From NCBI GenBank assembly GCA_964607425.1, contig CAZSKQ010000030.1, positions 1 through 32,470 on the forward strand: a stretch of 32,470 bases of DNA, in the 5' to 3' direction. The stretch comes from IDS-8 sp964607425 (GTDB lineage: Bacteria; Pseudomonadota; Gammaproteobacteria; Steroidobacterales; Woeseiaceae). This document shows, in pieces, positions 8,171 to 15,751 of the stretch; the first letter of the stretch is position 1, and each line of letters begins with the position of its first letter. A program made the position numbers and the translations under genes. Under the pieces are notes generated by a model. The model saw nothing but the letters and a program-made list of their open reading frames with translations, was not told the DNA's origin and ran no database searches.

Positions 8171-10608
8171 GCCCCCACCCCTCCCCCTGTAGGAGCGCGC
8201 ACCGCGCGCGCCCCCCCTTGCCTCAAGCCAGCCCCATCCACGGACGCCCCAACGCCCGTGGCATCGCGCGCAATGCGCGCTCCTGCCAGGGCGTTGATGG
8301 CCGACAGCACCGATTCGGGCGTGGCGGGAGCGTCCAGCCGGGGTAGCTCGCGGTAGTCGGCTACGCTGGCGATGGCATCGCGGAGGGCGTGGAAGACGGA
8401 CAGGCTCAGCATGAGCGGCGGTTCGCCAACGGCCTTGGAGCGATGGACGGTGTCCTCCCGGTTGGCCGCCGACTCCATGAGCTGGACGCGAAAATCGACC
8501 GGCAGGTCGGAGCAGGTCGGAATCTTGTACGTCGAGGGCGCGTGCGTCTTGAGCTCGCCTTTTTCGTTCCACCAGAGCTCTTCGGACGTGAGCCAGCCCA
8601 TGCCCTGGATGAAGCCGCCTTCGACCTGGCCCAGGTCGATCGCCGGGTTCAGCGATTTACCGCAATCGTGCAGGATGTCGGCGCGCAGCAGGCGGTGCTC
8701 GCCCGTCAGCACGTCGACGATGACCTCCGACACGGCGGCGCCGTAGGCATAGTAGAAGAACGGGCGGCCGGTAAAGGTCTGGCGGTCGTAGTTGATCTTC
8801 GGCGTGCGGTAGAAGCCGGTAGCGGACAGCGGCGTCCGGGCAAACCAGGCGAGCTGCACCAGTTCCGGGAAGCCGATGACGGTGTCGCCGATCCGCACCC
8901 GGTTGCTGCGGAATTCGATTCGATACTCCGGCACCTGGAAATGCTCGGCGGCGAAGCGCAGGAGGCGCTTTTTGATCTTCCTGGCGGCGGCCTGGGCCGC
9001 CTTGCCGTTCAGGTCGGAGCCGCTGGATGCCGCCGTCGCGGAAGCGTTCGGCACCTTGCCCGTGTCCGCGGCGGTGATCTTGATCCGGTCCAGGTCGATC
9101 TGCAGTTCCTCCGCGACCACCTGCGCCACCTTGGTGAAGAGCCCTTGCCCCATCTCCGTGCCGCCATGGTTGAGGTGTACCGTGCCGTCGGTGTAGACGT
9201 GCAATAGCGCGCCGGCCTGGTTCAGGTGCGTGGCGGTGAACGAGATACCGAACTTGACCGGCGTCAGGGCAATGCCACGCTTCAGGAACGCGCTGCCTTC
9301 GTTGAAGACGCGGATTTCCTCGCGCCGCTTCGCGTATTGCGCGGTGACCGTGAGGCGCTCGACGATCTCTTCCAGCAGGTTGTCCTCCACCACCTGCCGG
9401 TACGGCGTGACGTTACGCTCGCCGATACCGTAAAAGTTGCGCCGCCGCACTTCCAGCGGGTCGCGGTCGAGATAACGCGCGATCTCGTCCACCACGTGCT
9501 CTATCGCGAACATGCCCTGCGGGCCGCCGAATCCGCGGAACGCGGTATTCGATACCGTGTGCGTCTTGCACCGGTGCGACACGATCGTGACGTTTCCGAG
9601 GAAGTACGCATTATCGCAGTGGAACATCGTGCGATCGTTGATCGCGCCGGAGAGATCCGCGGACATGCCGCAACGCGACGCAAAGACGAACTCGATGCCG
9701 TCGATCATGCCGCTGTCGTCGAAACCCACCTCGTAGTCGATTACGAAGTCATGCCGTTTGCCGGTCATGAGCATGTCGTCGTCGCGGTCGAGGCGGAGCT
9801 TGCAGGGCTTGCCGGTCTTCCGCGCCGCAAGCGCCGCAATGCAGGCGATCAATGCCGCCTGGCTTTCCTTGCCCCCGAAGGCGCCGCCCATGCGGCGGCA
9901 GGTCACCACCACGTCCTTCGATTCTTTCCCGATGGCCAGGGCCACGAGATGCTGCACCTCGCCCGGGTGCTGGGTCGAGCTGTGCACGACGAGATCGCCG
10001 TCCTCTCCCGGCACGGCCATTGCAACCTGGCCTTCGAGGTAGAACTGGTCCTGGCCGCCGACACGGATGCGGCCCTGCAGGCGATGCGGCGCCTGGTCGA
10101 TATGCGCCCTGCTGTCGCCTCGCCGGATGGTCTCGGTGGGCAGCACGAACGATTCCTTCTCGAGCGCGGTAAGCGGATCGAGGATTGCTTCCAGTTCCTC
10201 GTACTCGATGCGTGCGAGCCGCGCCGCCCGGCGCGCCTGGTCCATGGTGCTTGCGGCAACCGCAAACACCGCCTGCCCGGCATACTGCACAAGCCCGTCC
10301 GCAAGGATCGGGTCGTCGGCAACCACCGGCCCGCAGTTGTTTTCGCCCGGGATATCGCCCGCGGTCACCACGTCGATTACGCCCGGCGCGGCGCGCACCG
10401 CGTCCAGGTCGATCGAGAGGATGCGGGCGTGCGCTTTCGCGCTCATGCCGACCGCCACGTGCAAGGTGCCGCGCGGCTCGGGCAAATCGTCCGTGTAAAG
10501 CGCCTCCCCGCTCGCGTGCAACCTGCTGCTGTCGTGTGGCACCGGCTGGCCCACGCCGCCGGCGATCGTGTCCGCTTCTTGCAGCTCAGGCGAGCTTCCG
10601 GCGTCCAT
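8167..10608 (-). CDS. xdhB: Xanthine dehydrogenase molybdopterin-binding subunit
   Basis: Large catalytic subunit that hydroxylates hypoxanthine and xanthine to urate at the molybdenum centre. It is 813 aa from the ATG at 10608, which lies 23 nt inside the end of xdhA. Seen: CRRMGGAFGGKESQAALIA near 238-256, with E248 matching the substrate-binding Glu; TAFRGFGGPQGMF near 355-367, with R358 matching the Arg that marks xanthine specificity; GGTEMGQGLFTKVAQ near 482; and SKAVGEPPLMLS with the catalytic-base Glu at 729. The family normally ends soon after the PESVL..I helix. Here about 39 further residues (from ~775) are encoded by an inverted pair of REP palindromes, giving the odd tail ARIARDATG...GGARAVRAPTGGG. 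This tail probably came from a REP insertion at the 3' end. Confidence 0.95.
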   Translation of the reverse strand: MDAGSSPELQEADTIAGGVGQPVPHDSSRLHASGEALYTDDLPEPRGTLHVAVGMSAKAHARILSIDLDAVRAAPGVIDVVTAGDIPGENNCGPVVADDPILADGLVQYAGQAVFAVAASTMDQARRAARLARIEYEELEAILDPLTALEKESFVLPTETIRRGDSRAHIDQAPHRLQGRIRVGGQDQFYLEGQVAMAVPGEDGDLVVHSSTQHPGEVQHLVALAIGKESKDVVVTCRRMGGAFGGKESQAALIACIAALAARKTGKPCKLRLDRDDDMLMTGKRHDFVIDYEVGFDDSGMIDGIEFVFASRCGMSADLSGAINDRTMFHCDNAYFLGNVTIVSHRCKTHTVSNTAFRGFGGPQGMFAIEHVVDEIARYLDRDPLEVRRRNFYGIGERNVTPYRQVVEDNLLEEIVERLTVTAQYAKRREEIRVFNEGSAFLKRGIALTPVKFGISFTATHLNQAGALLHVYTDGTVHLNHGGTEMGQGLFTKVAQVVAEELQIDLDRIKITAADTGKVPNASATAASSGSDLNGKAAQAAARKIKKRLLRFAAEHFQVPEYRIEFRSNRVRIGDTVIGFPELVQLAWFARTPLSATGFYRTPKINYDRQTFTGRPFFYYAYGAAVSEVIVDVLTGEHRLLRADILHDCGKSLNPAIDLGQVEGGFIQGMGWLTSEELWWNEKGELKTHAPSTYKIPTCSDLPVDFRVQLMESAANREDTVHRSKAVGEPPLMLSLSVFHALRDAIASVADYRELPRLDAPATPESVLSAINALAGARIARDATGVGASVDGAGLRQGGARAVRAPTGGGVGA
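8189..8286. repeat. Inverted REP pair (BIME), type B, inside the xdhB 3' end
   Basis: A plus-oriented copy at 8189-8210 (GTAGGAGCGCGCACCGCGCG, then CG) faces a minus-oriented copy at 8261-8286 (reverse strand GCAGGAGCGCGCATTGCGCG, then CGATGC), with 50 bp between them. Both are translated as the last residues of XdhB, and the pair's left edge adjoins the xdhC ribosome site. Confidence 0.88.
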
Positions 10609-12121
10609 AATCGTACACGGTGCCGCCCCGGGCGCCGCGGGTTTCGAGATAAAACCGGTACAGGAGGTTCGCGCAAACCTGCTGCCGATAGCCGGCCGAC
10701 GAGCGCATGTCCCCCAGCGGCGTGAAATCGCGCTCGAGCGCACCCATGGCCAGGCGAATGCCGGCCTCGTTCCATTCGCGGCCTATGAGCCGCGCCTCGG
10801 CCCCGGCTGCACGCTTCGGCACCGCCGCCATGCCGCCGTACGCAATGCGCGCGCCGGCGACGACATTGCCGTCGAGCTCGAGCCGGTACGCGCCGCAGAC
10901 GGCGGAGATGTCCTGGTCAAAACGCTTGGAGACCTTGTAGGTGCGGAAGATTGCGTTCGGCGCCGGCAGCGGGATCGAAATCCGTTCCAGCAGCTCGCCG
11001 GGCGCGAGCGCGGTCTTGCGGTAATCCAGGTAGAAGTCACTGAGCGGCAGCTCACGCGTAGCCGAACCGCACCGGAGGACCAGCACCGCATCCAGCGCAA
11101 GCAGCGCCGGCATGCTGTCGCCGATCGGTGAGCCGTTCGCGACGTTGCCGCCCAGGGTGCCGGCATTCCGGATCGGCGGCGAGCCGAAGCGGAGCAGGAG
11201 CTCTTCGCATTCCGGATAGTGCGCCAGGATCGCCGGCATCGCATCCGCCAGCGTAACGGCGGCGCCGATATCGATGTGCGTGTCCGTAACTTCAACCCGC
11301 CGCAATTCCGCTACGCGTCCCGTAAAGATCACCACCGGCAGGTCACGCAGCTGCTTGGTCACCCACAGCGCGACGTCGGTACCGCCTGCGAGCAGCGTCG
11401 CGCCGGGAAACTCGCCCACGAGCCGCGCCAGCTCGCGGAGCGAGGCCGGCGCGAAGAAACGTTTGCCGTTCGCCTCGACCGCGAGATCGCCCTGCCGCGC
11501 GATCGCCCGCAGCCGGGCCACCCGCTGCTGCTCCTCCGTGGCACCGCGCCCGGAACCGTGCGGCGCGCGCAGCCAGCTCTCGTCCGTCTCCAGCGCGCCC
11601 AGCCGGTACATTTCCTGCGCAGCGCTGACAATCGGCCGATAGCCCGTGCAGCGGCAGAGATTGCCGGCGAGGGCATCGTCGATCGCGTGCCGGTCCGGTG
11701 TGGCCTCGTTCTTGTACAACGCGAACATCGACATGACGAAGCCCGGCGTACAAAACCCGCATTGCGAAGCGTGGCAATCCACCATTGCCTGCTGCACCGG
11801 GTGCAGGCGACCCTCGGAGCCACGCAGGCTTTCCACCGTAAAGACCTCACACCCGTCCAGCGTCGGCAGGAAGCGGATGCAGGCGTTGCTCGCGTGCACG
11901 CGCAGCCGGCCCTCGGCATCGGCTTCGCCGATCGCCACGGTGCAAGCGCCGCAATCGCCTTCGGCGCAGCCTTCCTTGGTGCCGGTGCGGGCGAGGTCCT
12001 CGCGCAGGAATTGGAGGAGCGTACGCGTCGGATCGACGCCGTTGAGCTCGATCAATTCATCGTCGAGCCGGAACCTGATGGTATCGGGCGGCGCAGTGGC
12101 GGTTGCACGTTCCGTTATCAT
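10586..12121 (-). CDS. xdhA: Xanthine dehydrogenase iron-sulfur/FAD subunit
   Basis: Carries electrons from the molybdenum centre through two [2Fe-2S] clusters to FAD, and then to NAD. The 511-aa protein has the plant-type cluster ligands C52, C57, C60 and C81 (GCAEGDCGACTV), the second cluster C121, C124, C156 and C158 (QCGFCTPGF, LCRCTGYRPI), and an FAD domain from about residue 210. That domain shows LLAGGTDVALWVTKQ and GTLGGNVANGSPIGDSMP, followed by the CO-dehydrogenase flavoprotein C-terminal domain. Domain order matches the Rhodobacter-type XdhA. It is 12 nt downstream of uraH, and its 3' end overlaps xdhB by 23 nt. Confidence 0.95.
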   Translation of the reverse strand: MITERATATAPPDTIRFRLDDELIELNGVDPTRTLLQFLREDLARTGTKEGCAEGDCGACTVAIGEADAEGRLRVHASNACIRFLPTLDGCEVFTVESLRGSEGRLHPVQQAMVDCHASQCGFCTPGFVMSMFALYKNEATPDRHAIDDALAGNLCRCTGYRPIVSAAQEMYRLGALETDESWLRAPHGSGRGATEEQQRVARLRAIARQGDLAVEANGKRFFAPASLRELARLVGEFPGATLLAGGTDVALWVTKQLRDLPVVIFTGRVAELRRVEVTDTHIDIGAAVTLADAMPAILAHYPECEELLLRFGSPPIRNAGTLGGNVANGSPIGDSMPALLALDAVLVLRCGSATRELPLSDFYLDYRKTALAPGELLERISIPLPAPNAIFRTYKVSKRFDQDISAVCGAYRLELDGNVVAGARIAYGGMAAVPKRAAGAEARLIGREWNEAGIRLAMGALERDFTPLGDMRSSAGYRQQVCANLLYRFYLETRGARGGTVYDYGRRKLA

Positions 12122-12133
12122 CAGGAGCAGGCC

Positions 12134-12481
12134 TCAGCTACCGCGGTAAGTCGCGTAGCTCCACGGGGAGACGAGCAATGGCACGTGGTAGTGCTGGTCC
12201 TCGCCCAGCGCAATACGAACCACCACCTCGTCCAGGAAAGGCGGGTTGCCGCGTTCCAACCGCGCGTCGGCGAAGTACGCGCCGACCAGGAATTCGAGTT
12301 CGTAACGGCCGGCAAGAAAGGTGGCGTCATCGAGCAGCGGCTTTGCGGTGCGCCCGTCGGGCCCGGTCGTCGCCGAGGCGACGAGGTGCCGGCCGTTGGC
12401 GAGCGAGAACAGCCTGATCCCGATGCCCGCGCCGGGCTTGCCGCGGGCGGTGTCGAGCACGTGAGTCGTCAGCCGTCCCAT
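12134..12481 (-). CDS. uraH: 5-hydroxyisourate hydrolase (transthyretin-like)
   Basis: Hydrolyses 5-hydroxyisourate, the PuuD product, to OHCU. The 115-aa transthyretin-like protein shows all family marks: LTTHVLDTARGKPG at the start, HYHVPLLVSPWSYATYRGS at the end, and the YRGS C-terminus that separates hydrolases from true transthyretins. There is no signal peptide, so it is cytoplasmic. It is the first gene of the long minus-strand purine operon. Just upstream of its ATG is TAGAAT, so close that the message may have almost no leader, and a clear ribosome site is lacking. Confidence 0.95.
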   Translation of the reverse strand: MGRLTTHVLDTARGKPGAGIGIRLFSLANGRHLVASATTGPDGRTAKPLLDDATFLAGRYELEFLVGAYFADARLERGNPPFLDEVVVRIALGEDQHYHVPLLVSPWSYATYRGS

Positions 12482-12623
12482 GCCTTATTCTATCAGGCAG
12501 CCCCCGCATGAGCGCGCAATCCGCAGGCGCCGCGGTGGCATCGCCCGTTGGCGATAGCCCAGCGCCGCCGCAAGGCTTGTGCTACTTTAGCAGTGCGAAA
12601 GGGGTAGCGGTAAGGGGATCGGG
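12482..12623. promoter_or_regulatory. Divergent control region between uraH and the ridA-like gene
   Basis: A 142-bp non-coding gap that must hold the promoters of both transcription units. Toward uraH there is TAGAAT five bases before the ATG, a possible -10 box without a good -35. Around 12531-12560 a stem of ATCGCC and GGCGAT with a CGTT loop looks like a decayed type-B REP arm. Toward the plus strand, TTGTGCTACTTT lies about 40 nt before the ATG. None of these boxes is strong. Confidence 0.45.
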
Positions 12624-13172
12624 ATGGGCAGCGAGCGGATGTCACGGCGGGCAGGCAGGACGGCCGCGGGCTTGAAAATGACGAAGGCCAGGCTGGTGGT
12701 GCTGACCTGCCTTGCGGCCCTCTGCGGTGCCTGCGAACCGGCCGTCGATAACGCGTCGGCCGACGGGGCCGTTGCCGCCAGCGCGCCGCCGGAAATCGAG
12801 CACATCGGCATGTTGGGGATGGAGGGGCTCGACCTGCCCTTCTCGGCCGCCGTCCGGGTTGGCCACACGATCTATCTCTCCGGCATGATCGGCAATGTCC
12901 CCGGCAAACTGGAACTCGTACCCGGCGGCATCCGGGAACAGACGCGGCAGGCGCTCGAAAACGTGAGAGAGGTCCTCGAGCGCGCCGGCTCGTCCATGGA
13001 CCGCGTGGTCAAGTGCACGGTGTTTCTCGCGGACATGAGCGAATGGACGGCGATGAACGAGGTTTACGCTACGTTCTTCGAAACACCCCCGGCGCGCAGC
13101 GCCTTCGGGGGCAACGAGCTGGCGCTGGACGGCAAGGTGGAAATCGAGTGCATCGCGATCGCCACTAGCTGA
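12624..13172 (+). CDS. Exported RidA/YjgF-family protein
   Basis: RidA-family enzymes hydrolyse reactive enamine/imine intermediates or related metabolites. The catalytic domain spans about residues 57-182. PPARSAFGG carries the Arg equivalent to E. coli RidA R105, and KVEIECIAIA carries the conserved Glu; VKCTVFLADMSEW is the usual core strand. Unusually, it is preceded by a hydrophobic export signal (ARLVVLTCLAALCGACEP), then a low-complexity Ala/Ser linker. This looks like a lipoprotein or secreted form, although the lipobox is not canonical. The ATG at 12624 has an AAGGGG site; the ATG at 12678 would give a tidier signal peptide. It is divergent from uraH, and its stop lies just before a REP pair. 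Confidence 0.88.
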   Translation: MGSERMSRRAGRTAAGLKMTKARLVVLTCLAALCGACEPAVDNASADGAVAASAPPEIEHIGMLGMEGLDLPFSAAVRVGHTIYLSGMIGNVPGKLELVPGGIREQTRQALENVREVLERAGSSMDRVVKCTVFLADMSEWTAMNEVYATFFETPPARSAFGGNELALDGKVEIECIAIATS

Positions 13173-13181
13173 CCCCGTTCC

Positions 13182-13275
13182 GTAGGAGCCCGCCATGCGG
13201 GCGACAAGGCGGCAGGAAGAACACCGTCCCTGCAAAGCGGAATCGCCGCTGATCGCCCGCATGGCGGGCTCCTAC
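13182..13275. repeat. Inverted REP pair (BIME), type A
   Basis: A plus-strand copy at 13182-13204 (GTAGGAGCCCGCCATGCGGG then CGA) faces a minus-strand copy at 13253-13275 with the same core. The pair begins 9 nt after the ridA-like stop and could form a large stem that ends or stabilises that transcript. The AGGAG-N6-ATG inside the first copy opens a frame to 13428, which looks non-coding. Confidence 0.9.
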
Positions 13276-13279
13276 AGCG

Positions 13280-13418
13280 CCCGATTTGCCGCCGTTGCCC
13301 GATTGCGCCGGTGCCCGATTTGCCGCCGGTGCGCGGTTGCGGCGATGCCTGAATTTGCCACCAGTGCCGATTTTCGCCGGCGGCCCCGATTTGACACCGG
13401 TGCCCGCGATGCGCGGTG
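13280..13418 (+). repeat. Degenerate tandem array, unit about 18 nt
   Basis: Eight imperfect units of 16-19 nt follow each other without gaps, consensus CCCGATTTGCCGCCGGTG; the first, third and seventh are closest to it. Together with the REP pair this fills the 292-bp space between the ridA-like gene and the kinase. I see no convincing open reading frame in it. Sequence drift between units suggests an old array. Confidence 0.75.
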
Positions 13419-13464
13419 CCTCCGGTGATAGGATGGCGCGCTTTGGTTACGTCAGGGAACTGCG

Positions 13465-14448
13465 ATGGGGAAAGGGGTGCAATTGCTGGGGATCAGCAAT
13501 GCGATAGTGGACGTGCTGGCGCACGTCGACGAGGCATTTCTGGAGAAGATCGGTGCGCCGCGCGGATCGATGACCCTGATCGACGAGGACAAGGCGGCCG
13601 CGATCTCCTCGATGATGGGCCCGGCAACCGAGATGTCAGGCGGCTCGGTAGCGAACACCGTCGCCAACTTCGCGAGCCTCGGCGGCCGCGCGGCCTACAT
13701 CGGGCGAGTCAAGAACGACGAGCTGGGCGGCATATTCGTCCGCGATATGCGTTCGCTGGGTGTCGACGTTCGGCTGGCGCCCGCACCGGATGGACTGCCC
13801 ACGGCACGCAGCCACATATTGATCACCCCGGACGGCCAGCGGACGATGCAGACCTATCTCGGCGCGTGCACGGAGCTCAGCGTCGCGGATATCACCAGGG
13901 AGTCGATTGGCGCACCCGGGATCGTGCTGTTGGAAGGCTACGTGTGGGATCTGCCGGAAGGGCCGGCACTGGTCGCCGAGGCCATCCGGATCGCGCAGGC
14001 GCGGGGCGCGAAAATCGCATTGTCCCTGTCGGATTCGCTTTGCGTCGACCGGCACCGCGCCGAATTCCTGGAGGCCGTCTCCGGACCGGTCGACATGGTG
14101 TTCGCCGACGACGACGAAGTGATGGCGCTGTTCGAGACGGGGGATTTCAGCGACGTCCTGCGGCTCGTGCCCGAACTCGACCGCCTGTTCGTCATGACGC
14201 GTTCCGAGCACGGCTCCGTGATCGTGCAAGGCACGGTTTCGATCGTGCAGCCCGCCATTCCGGTCGCGAGGGTCGTCGACAGCACCGGCGCCGGCGACGC
14301 CTACACGGCCGGCTTTCTTTACGGCCTCACCTCGGGAGAGCCGCTCGCGGCCTGCGCGGAGCTCGCCACCGACTGCGCGACCGGGGTCATCCAGAAGGTC
14401 GGCGCCCGCATCGACAAAGCAATGCTCGACCGCAAGGTGCGTGCCTGA
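13465..14448 (+). CDS. PfkB-family sugar kinase, probable adenosine kinase
   Basis: Ribokinase-fold kinase of 327 aa. Seen: GISNAIVDVLAHVDEAFLEK at the start, MSGGSVANTVANFASLGGRA (the PfkB substrate and lid region) near residue 57, and the anion-hole/catalytic signature DSTGAGDAYTAGFLYG near residue 271, whose GAGD aspartate is the catalytic base. The N-terminal DV.AHVDEAFL and GGSVANT strings resemble bacterial proteins annotated as adenosine kinases, which make AMP from adenosine. The purine context agrees, but other nucleosides or sugars are possible. The ATG at 13465 is preceded by AGGGAA. Its stop (14446-14448) lies just before or within the start region of the P450 gene. Confidence 0.9.
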   Translation: MGKGVQLLGISNAIVDVLAHVDEAFLEKIGAPRGSMTLIDEDKAAAISSMMGPATEMSGGSVANTVANFASLGGRAAYIGRVKNDELGGIFVRDMRSLGVDVRLAPAPDGLPTARSHILITPDGQRTMQTYLGACTELSVADITRESIGAPGIVLLEGYVWDLPEGPALVAEAIRIAQARGAKIALSLSDSLCVDRHRAEFLEAVSGPVDMVFADDDEVMALFETGDFSDVLRLVPELDRLFVMTRSEHGSVIVQGTVSIVQPAIPVARVVDSTGAGDAYTAGFLYGLTSGEPLAACAELATDCATGVIQKVGARIDKAMLDRKVRA

Positions 14449-14461
14449 CGCGAGGCCGAAC

Positions 14462-15667
14462 GTGAAACCCGCGGCCGGGTTCGACCCGTACACGGTCGCG
14501 TTCGCCAGGAACCCCTACCCCGTCTACGCGGCTTTGCGACGGGCGGCGCCGCTGCTGTACGCGGAGGCGCTGGACCTGGTGCTGGTCACCGGCTACCGGG
14601 ACATCGTGCGCCTGCTGGGTGACCCCCGGCTGGGCCGCGACCCGGCAGCGCTCGGTGACGACGCGCCGCCGCGGCCGAAACCGGGCGAGCTGCCCTGCTA
14701 CGACCGCTACGTGCGAGTCAACCTGCTGGAGACCGAAGGCGCGACCCACGCGCGGCTGCGCCGCCTGCTTGGCGGCGCGCTCGGTCCACGCAGGGTACGC
14801 GGGCTTGCGGGTCGCATCGATGCGATTGCCCGCGAGCTAATTCGGCGCGTGGAACCGGGTGTCACGGTCGACTTCATGGCCGAGGTGGCGGAACCGCTGC
14901 CGGTGACCGTGATCTCCGAGCTGCTCGGCTGGCCGGCCGAGGCGCGAGACCGCCTGCGGCCCTGGTCCGCGGACATCGTGCGCCTGTACGAGAAAGATGC
15001 GAACGCGGCCGACCGGCAGCGCGCCGAGGCCGCCTGCCGGGAGTTCGCCGGCATGCTGGACCAGCTCATCGACGAGCGCCGGCGCCGCCCCCGGGAGGAT
15101 TTCATCAGTGCCCTCGCGGCGCGGCTCGACCGCCCCGACGGCCTCTCCCGCGATGAGCTCATTGCAAGCTGCATGCTGCTGCTGAACGCCGGTCACGAGG
15201 CGACGGTGAACGCCGCTTGCAACGGATTGCTGGCGCTGCTCGAGCACCCGCACGCGCTGGCGGCCCTTGCCGCCCGGCCGTCGCTCGCGGCCGGCGCCGT
15301 CGAGGAGATGCTGCGTTATGACGCGCCGCTGCAGCTGTTTCACCGCTTCGTGCTGGAAGACCTGGAGGTCGGCGGTGTCACGGTCAGGCGCGGTACGAAG
15401 CTGGGGCTGCTGTACGGTTCGGGGAACCGGGATCCGGACGCGTTCCCGGAGCCCGACCGGTTCGACATCGAGCGTGCGCCCAACCGGCATTTATCGTTCG
15501 GGGCCGGGACGCATTTCTGCCTTGGAGCGCCATTGGCGCGGCTGGAGCTGCAGACGCTGTTTGCCGTGATCGCAGGGAGCGGGCGGCGGTGGGAGTTGGC
15601 CGAAGAGCCCGTGTACCGCACCGGTCTCGTATTTCGAAGCTTGCGTGGCCTGCGGGTGCGGAGTTGA
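14462..15667 (+). CDS. Cytochrome P450
   Basis: Soluble bacterial-type heme monooxygenase of about 401 aa; the substrate is unknown. Seen: FDPYTVAFARNPYPVYAALR at the N-terminus, the ExxR motif in EEMLRYD, the I-helix LLNAGHEATVNA (a Glu-Ala-Thr variant of the usual AGxxT oxygen-activation motif), and the heme-binding loop LSFGAGTHFCLGAPLARLE with the proximal Cys. The GTG at 14462 has a good GAGG site with 6-nt spacing; a second in-frame GTG at 14441 would overlap the kinase stop and add seven residues. No ferredoxin or reductase partner is in the window. Coupling to the kinase gene suggests co-transcription rather than shared chemistry. Confidence 0.93.
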   Translation: MKPAAGFDPYTVAFARNPYPVYAALRRAAPLLYAEALDLVLVTGYRDIVRLLGDPRLGRDPAALGDDAPPRPKPGELPCYDRYVRVNLLETEGATHARLRRLLGGALGPRRVRGLAGRIDAIARELIRRVEPGVTVDFMAEVAEPLPVTVISELLGWPAEARDRLRPWSADIVRLYEKDANAADRQRAEAACREFAGMLDQLIDERRRRPREDFISALAARLDRPDGLSRDELIASCMLLLNAGHEATVNAACNGLLALLEHPHALAALAARPSLAAGAVEEMLRYDAPLQLFHRFVLEDLEVGGVTVRRGTKLGLLYGSGNRDPDAFPEPDRFDIERAPNRHLSFGAGTHFCLGAPLARLELQTLFAVIAGSGRRWELAEEPVYRTGLVFRSLRGLRVRS

Positions 15668-15710
15668 ACCCGGTTACCGTCGCTATGACGGCGAGCGGCC
15701 CGAACAGTTG

Positions 15711-15745
15711 CCGGGCTCCCGCGGCGTAGAGCCGCGGAAGCCCGG
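15711..15745. terminator. Strong hairpin between convergent genes
   Basis: Arms CCGGGCT-c-CCGCGGC and GCCGCGG-a-AGCCCGG form a 15-bp stem with one mismatch around a GTAGA loop. It sits between the P450 stop (15667) and the stop of the second ttpC gene (15752). There is no T-run on either strand, so it may block both polymerases by structure alone or need Rho. Confidence 0.65.
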
Positions 15746-15751
15746 GCGGAT

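Noticed and set aside
9226..10725. A 499-codon plus-strand frame opposite xdhB
   Set aside because: Shadow of xdhB; composition is Arg/His/Asp-rich and no motif is present.
13280..13418. CRISPR array
   Set aside because: The repeats are contiguous, degenerate and about 18 nt with no unique spacers; no cas genes are present.
13195..13428. Small gene starting inside the REP after the ridA-like gene
   Set aside because: It has the REP ribosome site and ATG, but the product simply reads REP and tandem-array DNA and gives Arg/Cys-rich low-complexity sequence.
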